A model generated the notes under the pieces. It was not told the DNA's origin and searched no databases. It worked only from the letters and a program-made list of their open reading frames with translations. From the NCBI GenBank assembly GCA_913057825.1, contig CAJXOW010000035.1:1-36338 (forward strand): a stretch of DNA of 36,338 nucleotides. The letters are read 5' to 3'. This document shows positions 16,661 to 24,925 of the stretch, in pieces. Source of the DNA: an uncultured Balneolaceae bacterium (GTDB taxonomy: Bacteria > Bacteroidota > Rhodothermia > Balneolales > Balneolaceae). A program made the translations under genes and the position numbers. How positions within the stretch are numbered: the first letter of the stretch is position 1; every line of letters starts with the position of its first letter.

Positions 16661-18259
16661 ATGGACAAAAAATCAGCAGACGACAATCATTCTTCATGGA
16701 ATCGCCGTTCCTTTATCAAATCACTGCCCGCGGCACTGGGCTTGCCTTACATCCTGACAAATACAGGTGAAGCAAAAGGCCGCCCCCAAAACTCTGATCA
16801 ACCCCTCGACGAAAAGCCCATATCGGCCAAAAAACTCCTTAAAAAAGTTCCCCGTCCCATTCTGCCCTCTCGACCCGATCTTATTGAGATGTACGACAAA
16901 TGCTGGGTATTGGGTCTGAAAAACTCGGATCTGGGTACCGAGGAAAACGGTTTTGTCGACTGGTTCATCGATGAAGGCTTCGATGAGCGAATTTTTCAGT
17001 GGGACACGTGTTTTGCCCTGGCCTGGGCCAAATACTCGCAAGGCGGCCTGCCCAACATTGAAAGCCTGGATAATTTCTACAACGCCCAGAATCCGGACGG
17101 AGCTATCGACGGTGTGATTGGGGCCGGCGGAGAAAATACGCACTCCAAGGATGCCATCAATTTCACCCGCAATCCCCTGTTTGCCTGGAGTGAGTATGAA
17201 TACTATCAAGTAACCGGCGACACCAGCCGCATTGAACGCGTGCTTCCCATTTTAACAGACTATTCGCGCTGGGTTCGCAAACATCGTCGGAGGGCCAACG
17301 GACACTTTTACTGGTCGGGGCTCAGCAGCGGTATGGACAACTCTCCCCGAACAAAAGCACGCGCTTTTTATCCTCCGTGGGGATTTGTGGATTACAACGC
17401 CAACATGGCGCTTTCCGCCTGGCATATGATTCGTCTTGCACGACTGATCAACGACCGTGAGACCGAAGAAGAGTTTCAAAAGCTCCATAGTGAATTAAAG
17501 ACCTTAATCAACCGCGATATGTGGAGTGAAGAGGATCAGTTTTACTGGGATATCGACCGGGACGGCTCCTTTCTCAAAACCAAAACGGTCGCCAGCTTCT
17601 GGCCGTTATGGGGTCGGGTTGCTGAAGAAAAACACGTGGAGGGCTTGGTTAAGCATCTTAATGATCCCAAATCCTTCAATCGTCCCCACCGGGTTCCAAC
17701 CACGGCAGCCGATGAAGAAGCCTACCATCCGGAAGGATATTACTGGCAAGGCAGTGTGTGGGCGCCGACCAATCACATGATTGTTAAAGGACTGGAAGCA
17801 AACGGCCAACACAAACTTGCCCGGGAAATTGTACAAAATCATATCAATATCCAATCCATCGTTTACCGGGATCAGAAAACGGTTTATGAAAATTACAGTC
17901 CCGAATACATGCGGCCGGGTCAGCCGTGGTCCCGCTCCGATTTTGTTGGATGGAGTGCCGACGGCCCCATAGCCCAGCTGATCGAACACTACATCGGCAT
18001 TAAATTGGATGTTCCCAACAACAAAGTCCGCTGGGATCTGTTAACAATTGAGGAAGTGGGACTGGAAAATCTGCAGCTGGGCGATGCCACGTTAAGTTTA
18101 AAGGCATCGAAGCGTGAAGCTCCGGACGATCCCGTAGAGTTGACCTTGAAAACTGACAAAGCGTATACCCTGGAGCTGCATACCGATTACAATACCTATT
18201 TGAAACGCATCACCCCGGGGACCCATACACTAACTTTTCAAAACGAGAACAATTCCTGA
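16661..18259 (+). CDS. Tat-exported glycoside hydrolase, GH63/MGH1-like (first of tandem pair)
   Basis: The protein has 532 residues. A twin-arginine signal NRRSFIK (14-20) is followed by a hydrophobic stretch to about 33, so it should be exported folded to the periplasm or surface. The rest is an (alpha/alpha)6 barrel: FQWDTCFALAWAKYSQGG (112-129), YWSGLSSGMDNSPR (217-230) with candidate acid D226, YYWQGSVWAPTNHM (360-373) and VYENYSPEY (408-416) with candidate base E410. The motifs fit clan GH-G/GH63-like hydrolases; the sugar is unknown. The closely similar next gene starts 6 bp after its stop, and a formylglycine-generating enzyme follows, giving a three-gene operon beside a sulfatase. 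I infer work on a sulfated glycan or its oligosaccharides. Confidence 0.88.
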   Translation: MDKKSADDNHSSWNRRSFIKSLPAALGLPYILTNTGEAKGRPQNSDQPLDEKPISAKKLLKKVPRPILPSRPDLIEMYDKCWVLGLKNSDLGTEENGFVDWFIDEGFDERIFQWDTCFALAWAKYSQGGLPNIESLDNFYNAQNPDGAIDGVIGAGGENTHSKDAINFTRNPLFAWSEYEYYQVTGDTSRIERVLPILTDYSRWVRKHRRRANGHFYWSGLSSGMDNSPRTKARAFYPPWGFVDYNANMALSAWHMIRLARLINDRETEEEFQKLHSELKTLINRDMWSEEDQFYWDIDRDGSFLKTKTVASFWPLWGRVAEEKHVEGLVKHLNDPKSFNRPHRVPTTAADEEAYHPEGYYWQGSVWAPTNHMIVKGLEANGQHKLAREIVQNHINIQSIVYRDQKTVYENYSPEYMRPGQPWSRSDFVGWSADGPIAQLIEHYIGIKLDVPNNKVRWDLLTIEEVGLENLQLGDATLSLKASKREAPDDPVELTLKTDKAYTLELHTDYNTYLKRITPGTHTLTFQNENNS

Positions 18260-18265
18260 CGATTT

Positions 18266-19849
18266 ATGAGCGACCAAAACCATTCTAATGACTCAAACAA
18301 AAACTGGAATCGCCGCAAATTCATTAAATCACTGCCGCTCGCACTCGGGGCGCCCTATGTGCTGTTAAACCAGTCAAAGGCCGCAACCCATGATCAGGGC
18401 TCCGCCCTTCCGCATGATGCGAGCCTGGAAAAACTGATGGAATCGATTCCCAAGCCCGTGATACCCATGCGGCCCGACTTGGTCAAGATGTATAACAAGT
18501 GCTGGGAGTTAGGCTTCAAAAATTCCGAGCACAGTACCGATGAAAATAATTTCGTGGACTGGTATGTTGACGAGGCTTTCGACCCCCGCATATTCCAGTG
18601 GGATGTTTCCTTCTCCATGGCCTGGGCCAAGTACTCCCAGGGTGGAATGCCGAACATCGAAAGCCAGGACAACTTTTATCGTCAACAGACTCCCGAGGGA
18701 GCAATCGGAGGTGTGATTCGTAAAAACGGTGAGTTCAACAAGCCGCCCAGTGCCCCTTCCTTTACTCACAACAACCTCTTTTCCTGGGCCGAGTGGGAAT
18801 ACTTTATGGTAACCGGCGATAAATCCCGGTTTGAACGAGTGATTCCTATCATCGACAAATATACACAATGGGGTATCAGAAATCGTCGACATAAAAACGG
18901 ACATTTCTGGTGGTCCGGCTTCGGCAGCGGTATGGACAACTCACCTCGTTCCAAGCCTACCAAGCCCTATCCCCCTTACGGCTGGGTGGATTACGACGGA
19001 AATGAGGCTCTCTCCGCCTATTACCTGGCCAAGATGGCAGAAGAAATCGGCATGAAAGATATTGCTGATAAATATCGCAAGTTTCACGCCGAGATGAAGA
19101 AGCTGATCAACCAGGACATGTGGAGTGATAAAGATCAGTTTTACTGGGATATCGACAAAGACGGTTCATTTATGAAGGTCAAGACCATTGCTTCATTCTG
19201 GCCAATGTGGGGACGGGTCACCGAAGATAAGCATGTAAAGGGACTGGTCAAGCACCTGAATGACACTGATTCTTTCAACCGACCGCACCGGGTTCCGACC
19301 ACGGCGGCCGATCAAAAAGAGTATGTCCCCACCGGCGGATATTGGCGCGGCAGTATCTGGGCGCCAACGAATCACATGGTCACCAAGGGACTGCAAGCCA
19401 ACGGTCGACTTAAACTGGCCCGTGACATTGTACTGAATCACTTGAATAATCAAGCGGCCGTCTTCCAGGGAACCGATACCGTCTGGGAGAATTATGCTCC
19501 GGAGTTTACCAAACCCGGATCACCTGCCAAACCCGATTTTGTCGGATGGAGTGCCGACGGGCCTATAGCACAACTTATCGAGAACTATATCGGCATCAAT
19601 ATCAACGTTCCGGAAAATAGTATCCGCTGGAATCTGCTTACCACCGAAGAAGTGGGATTGAAAAATCTCAAATTCGGAGATACTACCGTTAAGCTTGTTG
19701 CCAAATCGCGTGATAAGCTCCATGAAGATATCGTTTTGGAAGTAGATACCGGCAAGTCGTTTGAACTAAAGGTATACGACGGAAAATCAACTTATAAACG
19801 AACGGTTAAACCCGGGGATAATCAGATAAAGATCAAAACCTCGAATTAA
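18266..19849 (+). CDS. Tat-exported glycoside hydrolase, GH63/MGH1-like (second of tandem pair)
   Basis: The 527-residue paralogue of the preceding protein is alike along its whole length. A Tat signal NRRKFIKSLPLALG (15-28) opens it. Landmarks are FQWDVSFSMAWAKYSQGG (110-127), WWSGFGSGMDNSPR (215-228) with candidate acid D224, YWRGSIWAPTNHM (359-371) and VWENYAPE (406-413) with candidate base E408. Differences cluster near 150-165 and 400-420, close to the expected active-site rim, which suggests split substrate preference after tandem duplication. It is 20 bp upstream of the FGE gene and surely co-transcribed. No lipobox or T9SS tail is present. Confidence 0.88.
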   Translation: MSDQNHSNDSNKNWNRRKFIKSLPLALGAPYVLLNQSKAATHDQGSALPHDASLEKLMESIPKPVIPMRPDLVKMYNKCWELGFKNSEHSTDENNFVDWYVDEAFDPRIFQWDVSFSMAWAKYSQGGMPNIESQDNFYRQQTPEGAIGGVIRKNGEFNKPPSAPSFTHNNLFSWAEWEYFMVTGDKSRFERVIPIIDKYTQWGIRNRRHKNGHFWWSGFGSGMDNSPRSKPTKPYPPYGWVDYDGNEALSAYYLAKMAEEIGMKDIADKYRKFHAEMKKLINQDMWSDKDQFYWDIDKDGSFMKVKTIASFWPMWGRVTEDKHVKGLVKHLNDTDSFNRPHRVPTTAADQKEYVPTGGYWRGSIWAPTNHMVTKGLQANGRLKLARDIVLNHLNNQAAVFQGTDTVWENYAPEFTKPGSPAKPDFVGWSADGPIAQLIENYIGININVPENSIRWNLLTTEEVGLKNLKFGDTTVKLVAKSRDKLHEDIVLEVDTGKSFELKVYDGKSTYKRTVKPGDNQIKIKTSN

Positions 19850-19869
19850 TTATTTGACCCCTTAAACAA

Positions 19870-20826
19870 ATGAAAGATTCCAACCATTGCTGCACGGCGA
19901 GTCGTGACAGCGAAGGAGCTATCCAGGAACCTGATCAAATAGCCTCCGGAGCTCAATCTGCATCCGAAAACGGCATGATTGAGCTGCCGGGAGGATCCTT
20001 TATGATGGGAACTGATTCGGATGAGGGATTCCCCGAAGACGGAGAGGGCCCGATACGGGAAGTCACGGTTAATCCTTTCCTTATCGACCAAACAGCCGTC
20101 ACGAATGCTGAGTTTTCAGAATTTGTAGAAGCTACCGGTTATAAAACAGAAGCTGAAAAGTTCGGATGGTCGTTTGTCTTTCATTTATTCATCCCCGAGC
20201 ATTTAAACAAGAAACAATTAAAATCTCCCGCCCAAACGCCCTGGTGGAAGGCCGTAGAAGGCGCCTATTGGCGTCAGCCGGAAGGACCCGGAAGCTCCAT
20301 TGCCAACCGCACGGACCATCCGGTTGTCCATGTCTCCTGGAATGATGCCCGCGCCTACTGTAAATGGGCCGGCAAGCGTTTGCCTACCGAAGCCGAGTGG
20401 GAATATGCCGCACGCGGCGGACTCAAGCAGAAGACCTTTGCGTGGGGCGATGAACTTACCCCGGAGGGCAAGCACATGTGCAATATCTGGCAGGGTGATT
20501 TTCCGGATAAAAACACTAAAGAAGATGGATATCTCGGTACGGCCCCGGCCGACCGTTTTCCGCCGAACGGATATGGGCTCTATAATGTAGCCGGCAATGT
20601 CTGGGAATGGTGTCAAGACTGGTTTAGCGCCACTTATCCGATGCTAAAAATAACGGATAATCCCCAGGGACCAGGAGATGGAAATGCAAAAACTATCCGT
20701 GGCGGCTCCTATTTATGTCATCACTCCTACTGCAACCGCTACCGAGTCGCCGCCCGTACCGCCAATACCCCCGACAGTTCAACCGGGAACATGGGTTTTC
20801 GCTGTGTAAAGGATGTTGACACATAG
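19870..20826 (+). CDS. Formylglycine-generating enzyme (aerobic, copper-dependent type)
   Basis: This 318-residue FGE/SUMF1-family enzyme converts the sulfatase active-site Cys to formylglycine with O2. It is a true FGE rather than one of the many look-alike SUMF1 domain proteins: RGGSYLCHHSYCNRYR (277-292) keeps both catalytic cysteines (C283 and C288, matching C336 and C341 of human FGE), followed by ARTANTPDSS and GFRC. Earlier landmarks are MIELPGGSFMMGTD (36-49), VSWNDARAYCKWAGKRLPTE (155-174) and NVAGNVWEWCQDW (239-251). There is no signal peptide, so it acts in the cytoplasm before export. An N-terminal Cys pair (HCC, 6-8) is of unknown use. It is last in the operon with two hydrolases; the only sulfatase seen is at 12953. 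Confidence 0.95.
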   Translation: MKDSNHCCTASRDSEGAIQEPDQIASGAQSASENGMIELPGGSFMMGTDSDEGFPEDGEGPIREVTVNPFLIDQTAVTNAEFSEFVEATGYKTEAEKFGWSFVFHLFIPEHLNKKQLKSPAQTPWWKAVEGAYWRQPEGPGSSIANRTDHPVVHVSWNDARAYCKWAGKRLPTEAEWEYAARGGLKQKTFAWGDELTPEGKHMCNIWQGDFPDKNTKEDGYLGTAPADRFPPNGYGLYNVAGNVWEWCQDWFSATYPMLKITDNPQGPGDGNAKTIRGGSYLCHHSYCNRYRVAARTANTPDSSTGNMGFRCVKDVDT

Positions 20827-20945
20827 ATGCCTACCTGACCAACAGGAAGCATTCATTTCTCAAAGTCTAATAACACCATTTACCCCTCGCAATCAGGACA
20901 GGTAGACCGACCTTAACCCAAGATCCTTTCTTTTAGAGGCCTTTG

Positions 20946-21094
20946 AAAAACCGGGCGGCGGTTCCTCGTTCGAAAGTTTTTCGCTTTTGTGTTTGTTTAG
21001 ATATTTGCAGCCAAAATAAATGCCTATCAACGTTAATATATTTCTTATTTAATTACCGAAAAACTTAATACTTCGGTACCGTCGTCCGGTTTTT
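20946..21094. repeat. Fold-back element, copy B of a three-copy family
   Basis: Inverted arms of 20 bp (20946-20965 with 21075-21094; AAAACCGGGCGGCGGTTCC type, three mismatches) extend inward imperfectly: AAGTTTTTCG appears near the left end and again, inverted, near the right end. The right inner hairpin TACCGAA...CTTCGGTA matches copies A and C. It is the most diverged of the three copies and lies 120 bp after the FGE gene. Confidence 0.7.
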
Positions 21095-21120
21095 TAAGAT
21101 CTCTTTTAATCTTTTTGCCA

Positions 21121-21159
21121 TAAAAAAAGCCACCGGTCGATTGACTTGACCGGCGGCTT
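21121..21159 (-). terminator. Rho-independent terminator
   Basis: A 12-bp stem (21127-21138 with 21148-21159, one G-U pair on the minus-strand RNA) closes a 9-nt loop and is followed on the minus strand by seven T. It ends the lipoprotein gene at 21238. Confidence 0.87.
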
Positions 21160-21237
21160 ACTATACAAGTCTCTATCTCAAAAGAGCAGTTATGTTTCAG
21201 ATTTTACTGAAAAAACATACCCTTTTAAAAGGATTTA

Positions 21238-21951
21238 TTATTCACTTCCGCGCAGATCCTCGTAATCTCTCAACGTACGATTGCCTTCTTCGAAAAGCAG
21301 TGAATTGAAGAATCGCCCTGTAATCTTCGCCTTGGCCGATTGATCTGACGGATTGAGTAAAGATCCTGAAGATCCTTTGAACAGGGAAGCGGTCTTAATC
21401 AAGACATCCAGATCAAGGGTGGCGGTTTGCTCGGTCATTTCCAGGCTTGGATCAATGAAGAAACTGGCAGTGGTATCGAAATTCGCACGGTACGAAAAGG
21501 AACTATTGTTATAGGTTCCTTCAATCAAAATCGAGTTGTTGCTGCCAAGATCAGAATCACTCACCTCGCCGGATGGCGGAGCAAATTCCACAAAAACCCG
21601 ATCGAACGTCTGTGGATCTATTTCGCCAATGCCTACTCTGGTTCCTACTTCACCCGGGTTGAATGAAACAACCTTAGGGAATTGCTCATCAAACGACATT
21701 GTATCCACCGTCACCGTATCCTGTTGAAAGTTGAGAGTCATAAATCCTATACGTCGTACGGACATCTTCATACGCGTGACCTCAATGGAGTTATTTCCGT
21801 CAGCGCTTTCAACGACCGGCTCTGTTGTATTGAAATGCAGGCTTAGCTCATTGACCTCACCTTCTCCCGTATCGAGTATATCGCATGAGGTTAACGTAAG
21901 AACCGTAAAAATGGTAACTAAACTGATAATCGTATTATATCGATACTTCAT
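21238..21951 (-). CDS. Lipoprotein of unknown function
   Basis: I choose the second ATG (21949-21951), which gives 237 residues: AGG of AAAAAGG then sits 8 nt upstream, whereas it would be only 2 nt from the first ATG at 21957. The lipobox is LTSC with the lipidated Cys at residue 23, followed by Asp, which in E. coli logic favours inner-membrane retention; FCB sorting rules may differ. The remainder is Ser/Thr/Asp-rich with alternating beta-strand patterns (VNELSLHFNTTEP, RVFVEFAPPSGEV) and resembles DUF4382-like lipoproteins only loosely. It is monocistronic, with its own terminator. Function cannot be stated. Confidence 0.8.
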   Translation of the reverse strand: MKYRYNTIISLVTIFTVLTLTSCDILDTGEGEVNELSLHFNTTEPVVESADGNNSIEVTRMKMSVRRIGFMTLNFQQDTVTVDTMSFDEQFPKVVSFNPGEVGTRVGIGEIDPQTFDRVFVEFAPPSGEVSDSDLGSNNSILIEGTYNNSSFSYRANFDTTASFFIDPSLEMTEQTATLDLDVLIKTASLFKGSSGSLLNPSDQSAKAKITGRFFNSLLFEEGNRTLRDYEDLRGSE

Positions 21952-22150
21952 ATGCATGACCTTTTTCTGATACCTGGTTTGTTATAATTTCGTATGCTCT
22001 GACAAAAATTAATGATGACCTTTCATGATACACTTCTCTCAGGTCTTACAAAACATAAAATATTTGTTATAAAATTCCATCTTTTTCTCAATAAATTTTA
22101 TAATATCAAATAGAGCAAACATATTCATCCCAAAAATTAGGCAAATCCTT

Positions 22151-22429
22151 ATGGTAAGTGCAATTATATTACTAAAAATAGAACGAGAACATATTAATGA
22201 CGTAGCCGAGGCAATGACCAATTTTGATGAAGTCTCAGAAGTTTATTCGGTCGGAGGAAGAGTTGACCTGGTTGCCATAGCGCGAGTGGAAGACAATGAT
22301 CAACTTGCCACTCTGGTGACCAACAAAATGATTGACCTGAAGGGCATCCTCGATACAGAAACAATGGTCGCTTTTCGTGCCTATTCGCAACACGACCTGG
22401 AGCGAATGTTCTCGATTGGCATGGAATAG
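22151..22429 (+). CDS. Stand-alone Lrp/AsnC ligand-binding (RAM) domain protein
   Basis: The 92-residue protein consists only of the alpha-beta effector domain of Lrp/AsnC regulators: SAIILLKIE strand, a helix, VYSVGGRVDLVAIARVED (31-48; the V-x-G-x-x-D-L turn that contacts amino-acid ligands) and a last strand before MVAFRAYS. There is no DNA-binding helix-turn-helix. Such stand-alone RAM proteins form oligomers that bind amino acids and may modulate full-length Lrp partners or enzymes. It is followed on the same strand, after fold-back copy C, by an amino-acid dehydrogenase operon, so a link to lysine or related metabolism is possible. Confidence 0.88.
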   Translation: MVSAIILLKIEREHINDVAEAMTNFDEVSEVYSVGGRVDLVAIARVEDNDQLATLVTNKMIDLKGILDTETMVAFRAYSQHDLERMFSIGME

Positions 22430-22460
22430 GCATCTCCGTTAATTGCACGAAGAAGCAAAC

Positions 22461-22606
22461 CGGAACATCGGGCGGCGGTTCCTTGCTTGTATACTTTTCT
22501 CGTTTATTAACGGCTAGTTTGGGTGCTCAACTTGATTCACCCTTCTTGTTATTGTTGCTTTTATACCGAAAATTATTATGCTTCGGAACCGCCGTCCGAT
22601 GCTCCG
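22461..22606. repeat. Fold-back element, copy C of a three-copy family
   Basis: Inverted arms of 22 bp (22461-22482 with 22585-22606, 20 matches) contain GGGCGGCGGTTCC. The inner left TTGCTTGTATACTTTTCTC and inner right TATACCGAAAATTATTATG then CTTCGG are near-identical to copy A over 19 to 30 bp. A smaller hairpin GGGTG/CACCC lies in the loop. It fills the gap between the RAM-domain gene and the dehydrogenase operon, ending 33 bp before its ATG. Confidence 0.83.
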
Positions 22607-22639
22607 ACTAACTGATGAATTCAACTAAACAACTTTTCC

Positions 22640-23743
22640 ATGGATCCCATATACATATTAGGGGCTGGCCGCATTGGAAAATTTATGGCAACAGAGCTCG
22701 GGGAATCCTATCCCGTACGGGTTGTAGATAGTAGTCCCGAGCAACTGGAAAGGATCTCCCTGCCATCATATCAAATAGATGTAACAGACCCTCTGAGTCT
22801 ACAGTCGTATTTACGGTCAGCCGGCTTGGTCATCTCTGCCGTTCCCGGGGCTATCGGTTTTAAAGTGCTTGAAAATATTCTGCAACTGGGCAAGCCGGTC
22901 ATTGATATCTCTTTTTTCCCGGAAGATCCATTCAAACTTCAGGATCTCGCGGTTAACAACGACACCACTGCTGTAGTCGACAGCGGAATAGCACCCGGTT
23001 TCAGCAATATGGTGGCCGGATTCTATGAAGAAAAGATGTCGCTGCAATCCCTTTCCTGCCTGGTAGGCGGCTTGCCGATTAAAAGGACCCTTCCCTGGCA
23101 GTACAAAGCGCCTTTTTCGCCTGATGACGTCTTAGAGGAGTATACCCGACCTGTTCGGATTAAAGAACATGGATCCATTATCAAGAAAGAGGCACTCTCG
23201 GACTATCATTTAATTGAGACACCTGAGCTTGGTACCTTGGAGGCCTTCAATACAGACGGGTTGCGCACCCTTCTCCATACGCTGGATATTCCCAATATGC
23301 GGGAACAAACACTGCGGTACCCCGGACACTGTGAAAAGCTGGAGTTATTGAGGGATTCCGGATTTTTTGAAAAAGAAAAGCTTGAAATTGGCGGACAGTC
23401 GATCAGTCCACGTGAGTTTTCCAGCAAGATACTCAGTCGTGCATGGCAACTTGAAAAGGGGGAAGAAGAATGTACTTATATGCGTATTGACCTGGAAGGA
23501 ACGACTGTAAATCGAAGGTTTGAAGTTTTTGACCGGTATGATCGTGAGAAAGAGCAAACGTCGATGGCCCGCTGTACGGGGCACACCTGCTTAGCAATCG
23601 CACAGCTCTATTTGGATGGTAAAATAAACGAAAAAGGCATAGTTGCTCCCGAAATGTTGGCTAAGCACTCCGAACATTTCAAATATGTAGTTGATTATCT
23701 CAAAAAGAAGCAAATTAAAATTACGAACCAAACCCTTGACTAA
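22640..23743 (+). CDS. Saccharopine dehydrogenase-family enzyme, lysine 6-dehydrogenase-like
   Basis: This 367-residue cytoplasmic NAD(P)-dependent enzyme has a Rossmann site at ILGAGRIGKF (6-15). Conserved blocks match the lysine 6-dehydrogenase/saccharopine reductase family: VISAVPG (64-70), DSGIAPGFSNMVAGF (114-128), VGGLPIKRTLPWQYK (142-156), LEAFNTDGLRTLL (200-212), TLRYPGHCEKLELLRDSGFF (224-243) and SMARCTGHT (308-316). Lysine 6-dehydrogenases oxidise the epsilon-amino group of lysine to allysine/piperideine-6-carboxylate; the true substrate here is not fixed. It is first in an operon, with the MFS carrier starting 3 bp after its stop. A RAM-domain protein gene lies upstream. Confidence 0.82.
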   Translation: MDPIYILGAGRIGKFMATELGESYPVRVVDSSPEQLERISLPSYQIDVTDPLSLQSYLRSAGLVISAVPGAIGFKVLENILQLGKPVIDISFFPEDPFKLQDLAVNNDTTAVVDSGIAPGFSNMVAGFYEEKMSLQSLSCLVGGLPIKRTLPWQYKAPFSPDDVLEEYTRPVRIKEHGSIIKKEALSDYHLIETPELGTLEAFNTDGLRTLLHTLDIPNMREQTLRYPGHCEKLELLRDSGFFEKEKLEIGGQSISPREFSSKILSRAWQLEKGEEECTYMRIDLEGTTVNRRFEVFDRYDREKEQTSMARCTGHTCLAIAQLYLDGKINEKGIVAPEMLAKHSEHFKYVVDYLKKKQIKITNQTLD

Positions 23744-23746
23744 AAT

Positions 23747-24901
23747 ATGACGGAAACGGGCGATAATCAGTCCAAGAGGGAGATTCGCACCTTTGCAGCT
23801 GCCTCCTTTCTGAATGATCTCGGTTCGGACATGATTTATCCCGTCTGGCCCATGTTTGTCACGACCATGTTGGGCGGCAGCATGACGGCGCTGGGTTTAT
23901 TGGACGGCATCGGGCTTGCCGTCGTATCATTCTCGCAGGCTCTTTCCGGGTATTTATCAGATCGATATAACCGGCGAAAAATATTCATCTGGCTCGGATA
24001 CCTGTTTGGAGCCATATCCCGCATTGGATATGCCTTTTCAAGCTTCTGGGCGCACTTGCTTCCGTTCCGTATCCTTGATCGGTTTGGGAAAATACGAAGT
24101 GCACCACGAGATGCCCATCTATCGGATCTCTCGACCGAATCGAACCGGGGACGTCATTTTGGCTTGCTTCGAGCGATGGATCACGGCGGAGCGGTGTTCG
24201 GGGTAATCTTGTGCATATGGCTATTTGAAAAGATCGGCTATCAAAATCTTTTTTTACTGGCAGCCATTCCATCCATCATAGGATCAATCGCCATATTTTT
24301 CTTGGTTCAGGAACGGGGCGGATCCGTTAGCGACAAGCTGCCCAGCCTTTCGTGGAATCAGCTCAGCCGAAATTACAAAATATTTCTTGTGTTAAGTGCC
24401 GTTTTTGCTTTGAGCACTTTCAGTTATTCTTTTCTGCTGATTTATGCCAAACAATTTGGTTTTGAACCTGCCTTTATACCGGTGCTCTATTTGGTTTTCA
24501 CCGTTGTGGCATCACTCTCCTCCCTCCCTTTTGGTCGACTTGCAGATGTTATCGGACGGAAAACCACGTTTCTGTTTTCTCAACTGTCCTGGATGATGGT
24601 GTGTTTGTTACTCTTGTTGTTTCCCTATTATTCAGTCGTATGGATCAGTTTTGTTTTATACGGACTGCACCTCGGCGCCCTGGAGCCGGTCCAAAAAACA
24701 TTAGCTGCCGAACTTTCTCCGGAATCCAAAAAGGCCAGCGGAATCGGCCTTTACCAGATGACCCTAGGCATTTGTGCACTTCCCGCCTCATTGGTAGCCG
24801 GATATCTTTGGGAATCGATCAACCTGTACATACCTCTCTGGATTTCTGTTATACTAACTGTAATTTCCATCACTCTTCTTTACTTTGTGGACGTACGCTA
24901 G
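23747..24901 (+). CDS. MFS transporter
   Basis: A 384-residue polytopic membrane protein with the expected 12 hydrophobic segments. Motif A occurs in both halves: GYLSDRYNRRK (68-78) and GRLADVIGRK (263-272). The block DRFGKIRSAPRDA (111-123) is typical of a subgroup of drug/H+ antiporter-like MFS proteins. The substrate cannot be read from sequence. Tight coupling to an amino-acid dehydrogenase (3-bp gap before) and a PLP enzyme (24-bp gap after) suggests uptake or efflux of an amino acid or derivative. Confidence 0.85.
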   Translation: MTETGDNQSKREIRTFAAASFLNDLGSDMIYPVWPMFVTTMLGGSMTALGLLDGIGLAVVSFSQALSGYLSDRYNRRKIFIWLGYLFGAISRIGYAFSSFWAHLLPFRILDRFGKIRSAPRDAHLSDLSTESNRGRHFGLLRAMDHGGAVFGVILCIWLFEKIGYQNLFLLAAIPSIIGSIAIFFLVQERGGSVSDKLPSLSWNQLSRNYKIFLVLSAVFALSTFSYSFLLIYAKQFGFEPAFIPVLYLVFTVVASLSSLPFGRLADVIGRKTTFLFSQLSWMMVCLLLLLFPYYSVVWISFVLYGLHLGALEPVQKTLAAELSPESKKASGIGLYQMTLGICALPASLVAGYLWESINLYIPLWISVILTVISITLLYFVDVR

Positions 24902-24925
24902 CGTCTGAATAAATACCAAGACTCC

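Larger units (their letters stand above)
20827..21237. other. Convergent intergenic region
   Basis: It lies between the end of the FGE operon (plus) and the end of the lipoprotein gene (minus). It holds fold-back element copy B (20946-21094) and the minus-strand terminator (21121-21159). No clear plus-strand terminator was found apart from the stem of copy B itself, which may serve. Nothing else was recognised. Confidence 0.6.

Noticed and set aside
22039..22221. Minus-strand frame of 60 codons with hydrophobic product
   Set aside because: It overlaps the start of the RAM-domain gene in antisense, and the hydrophobicity reflects AT-rich sequence.
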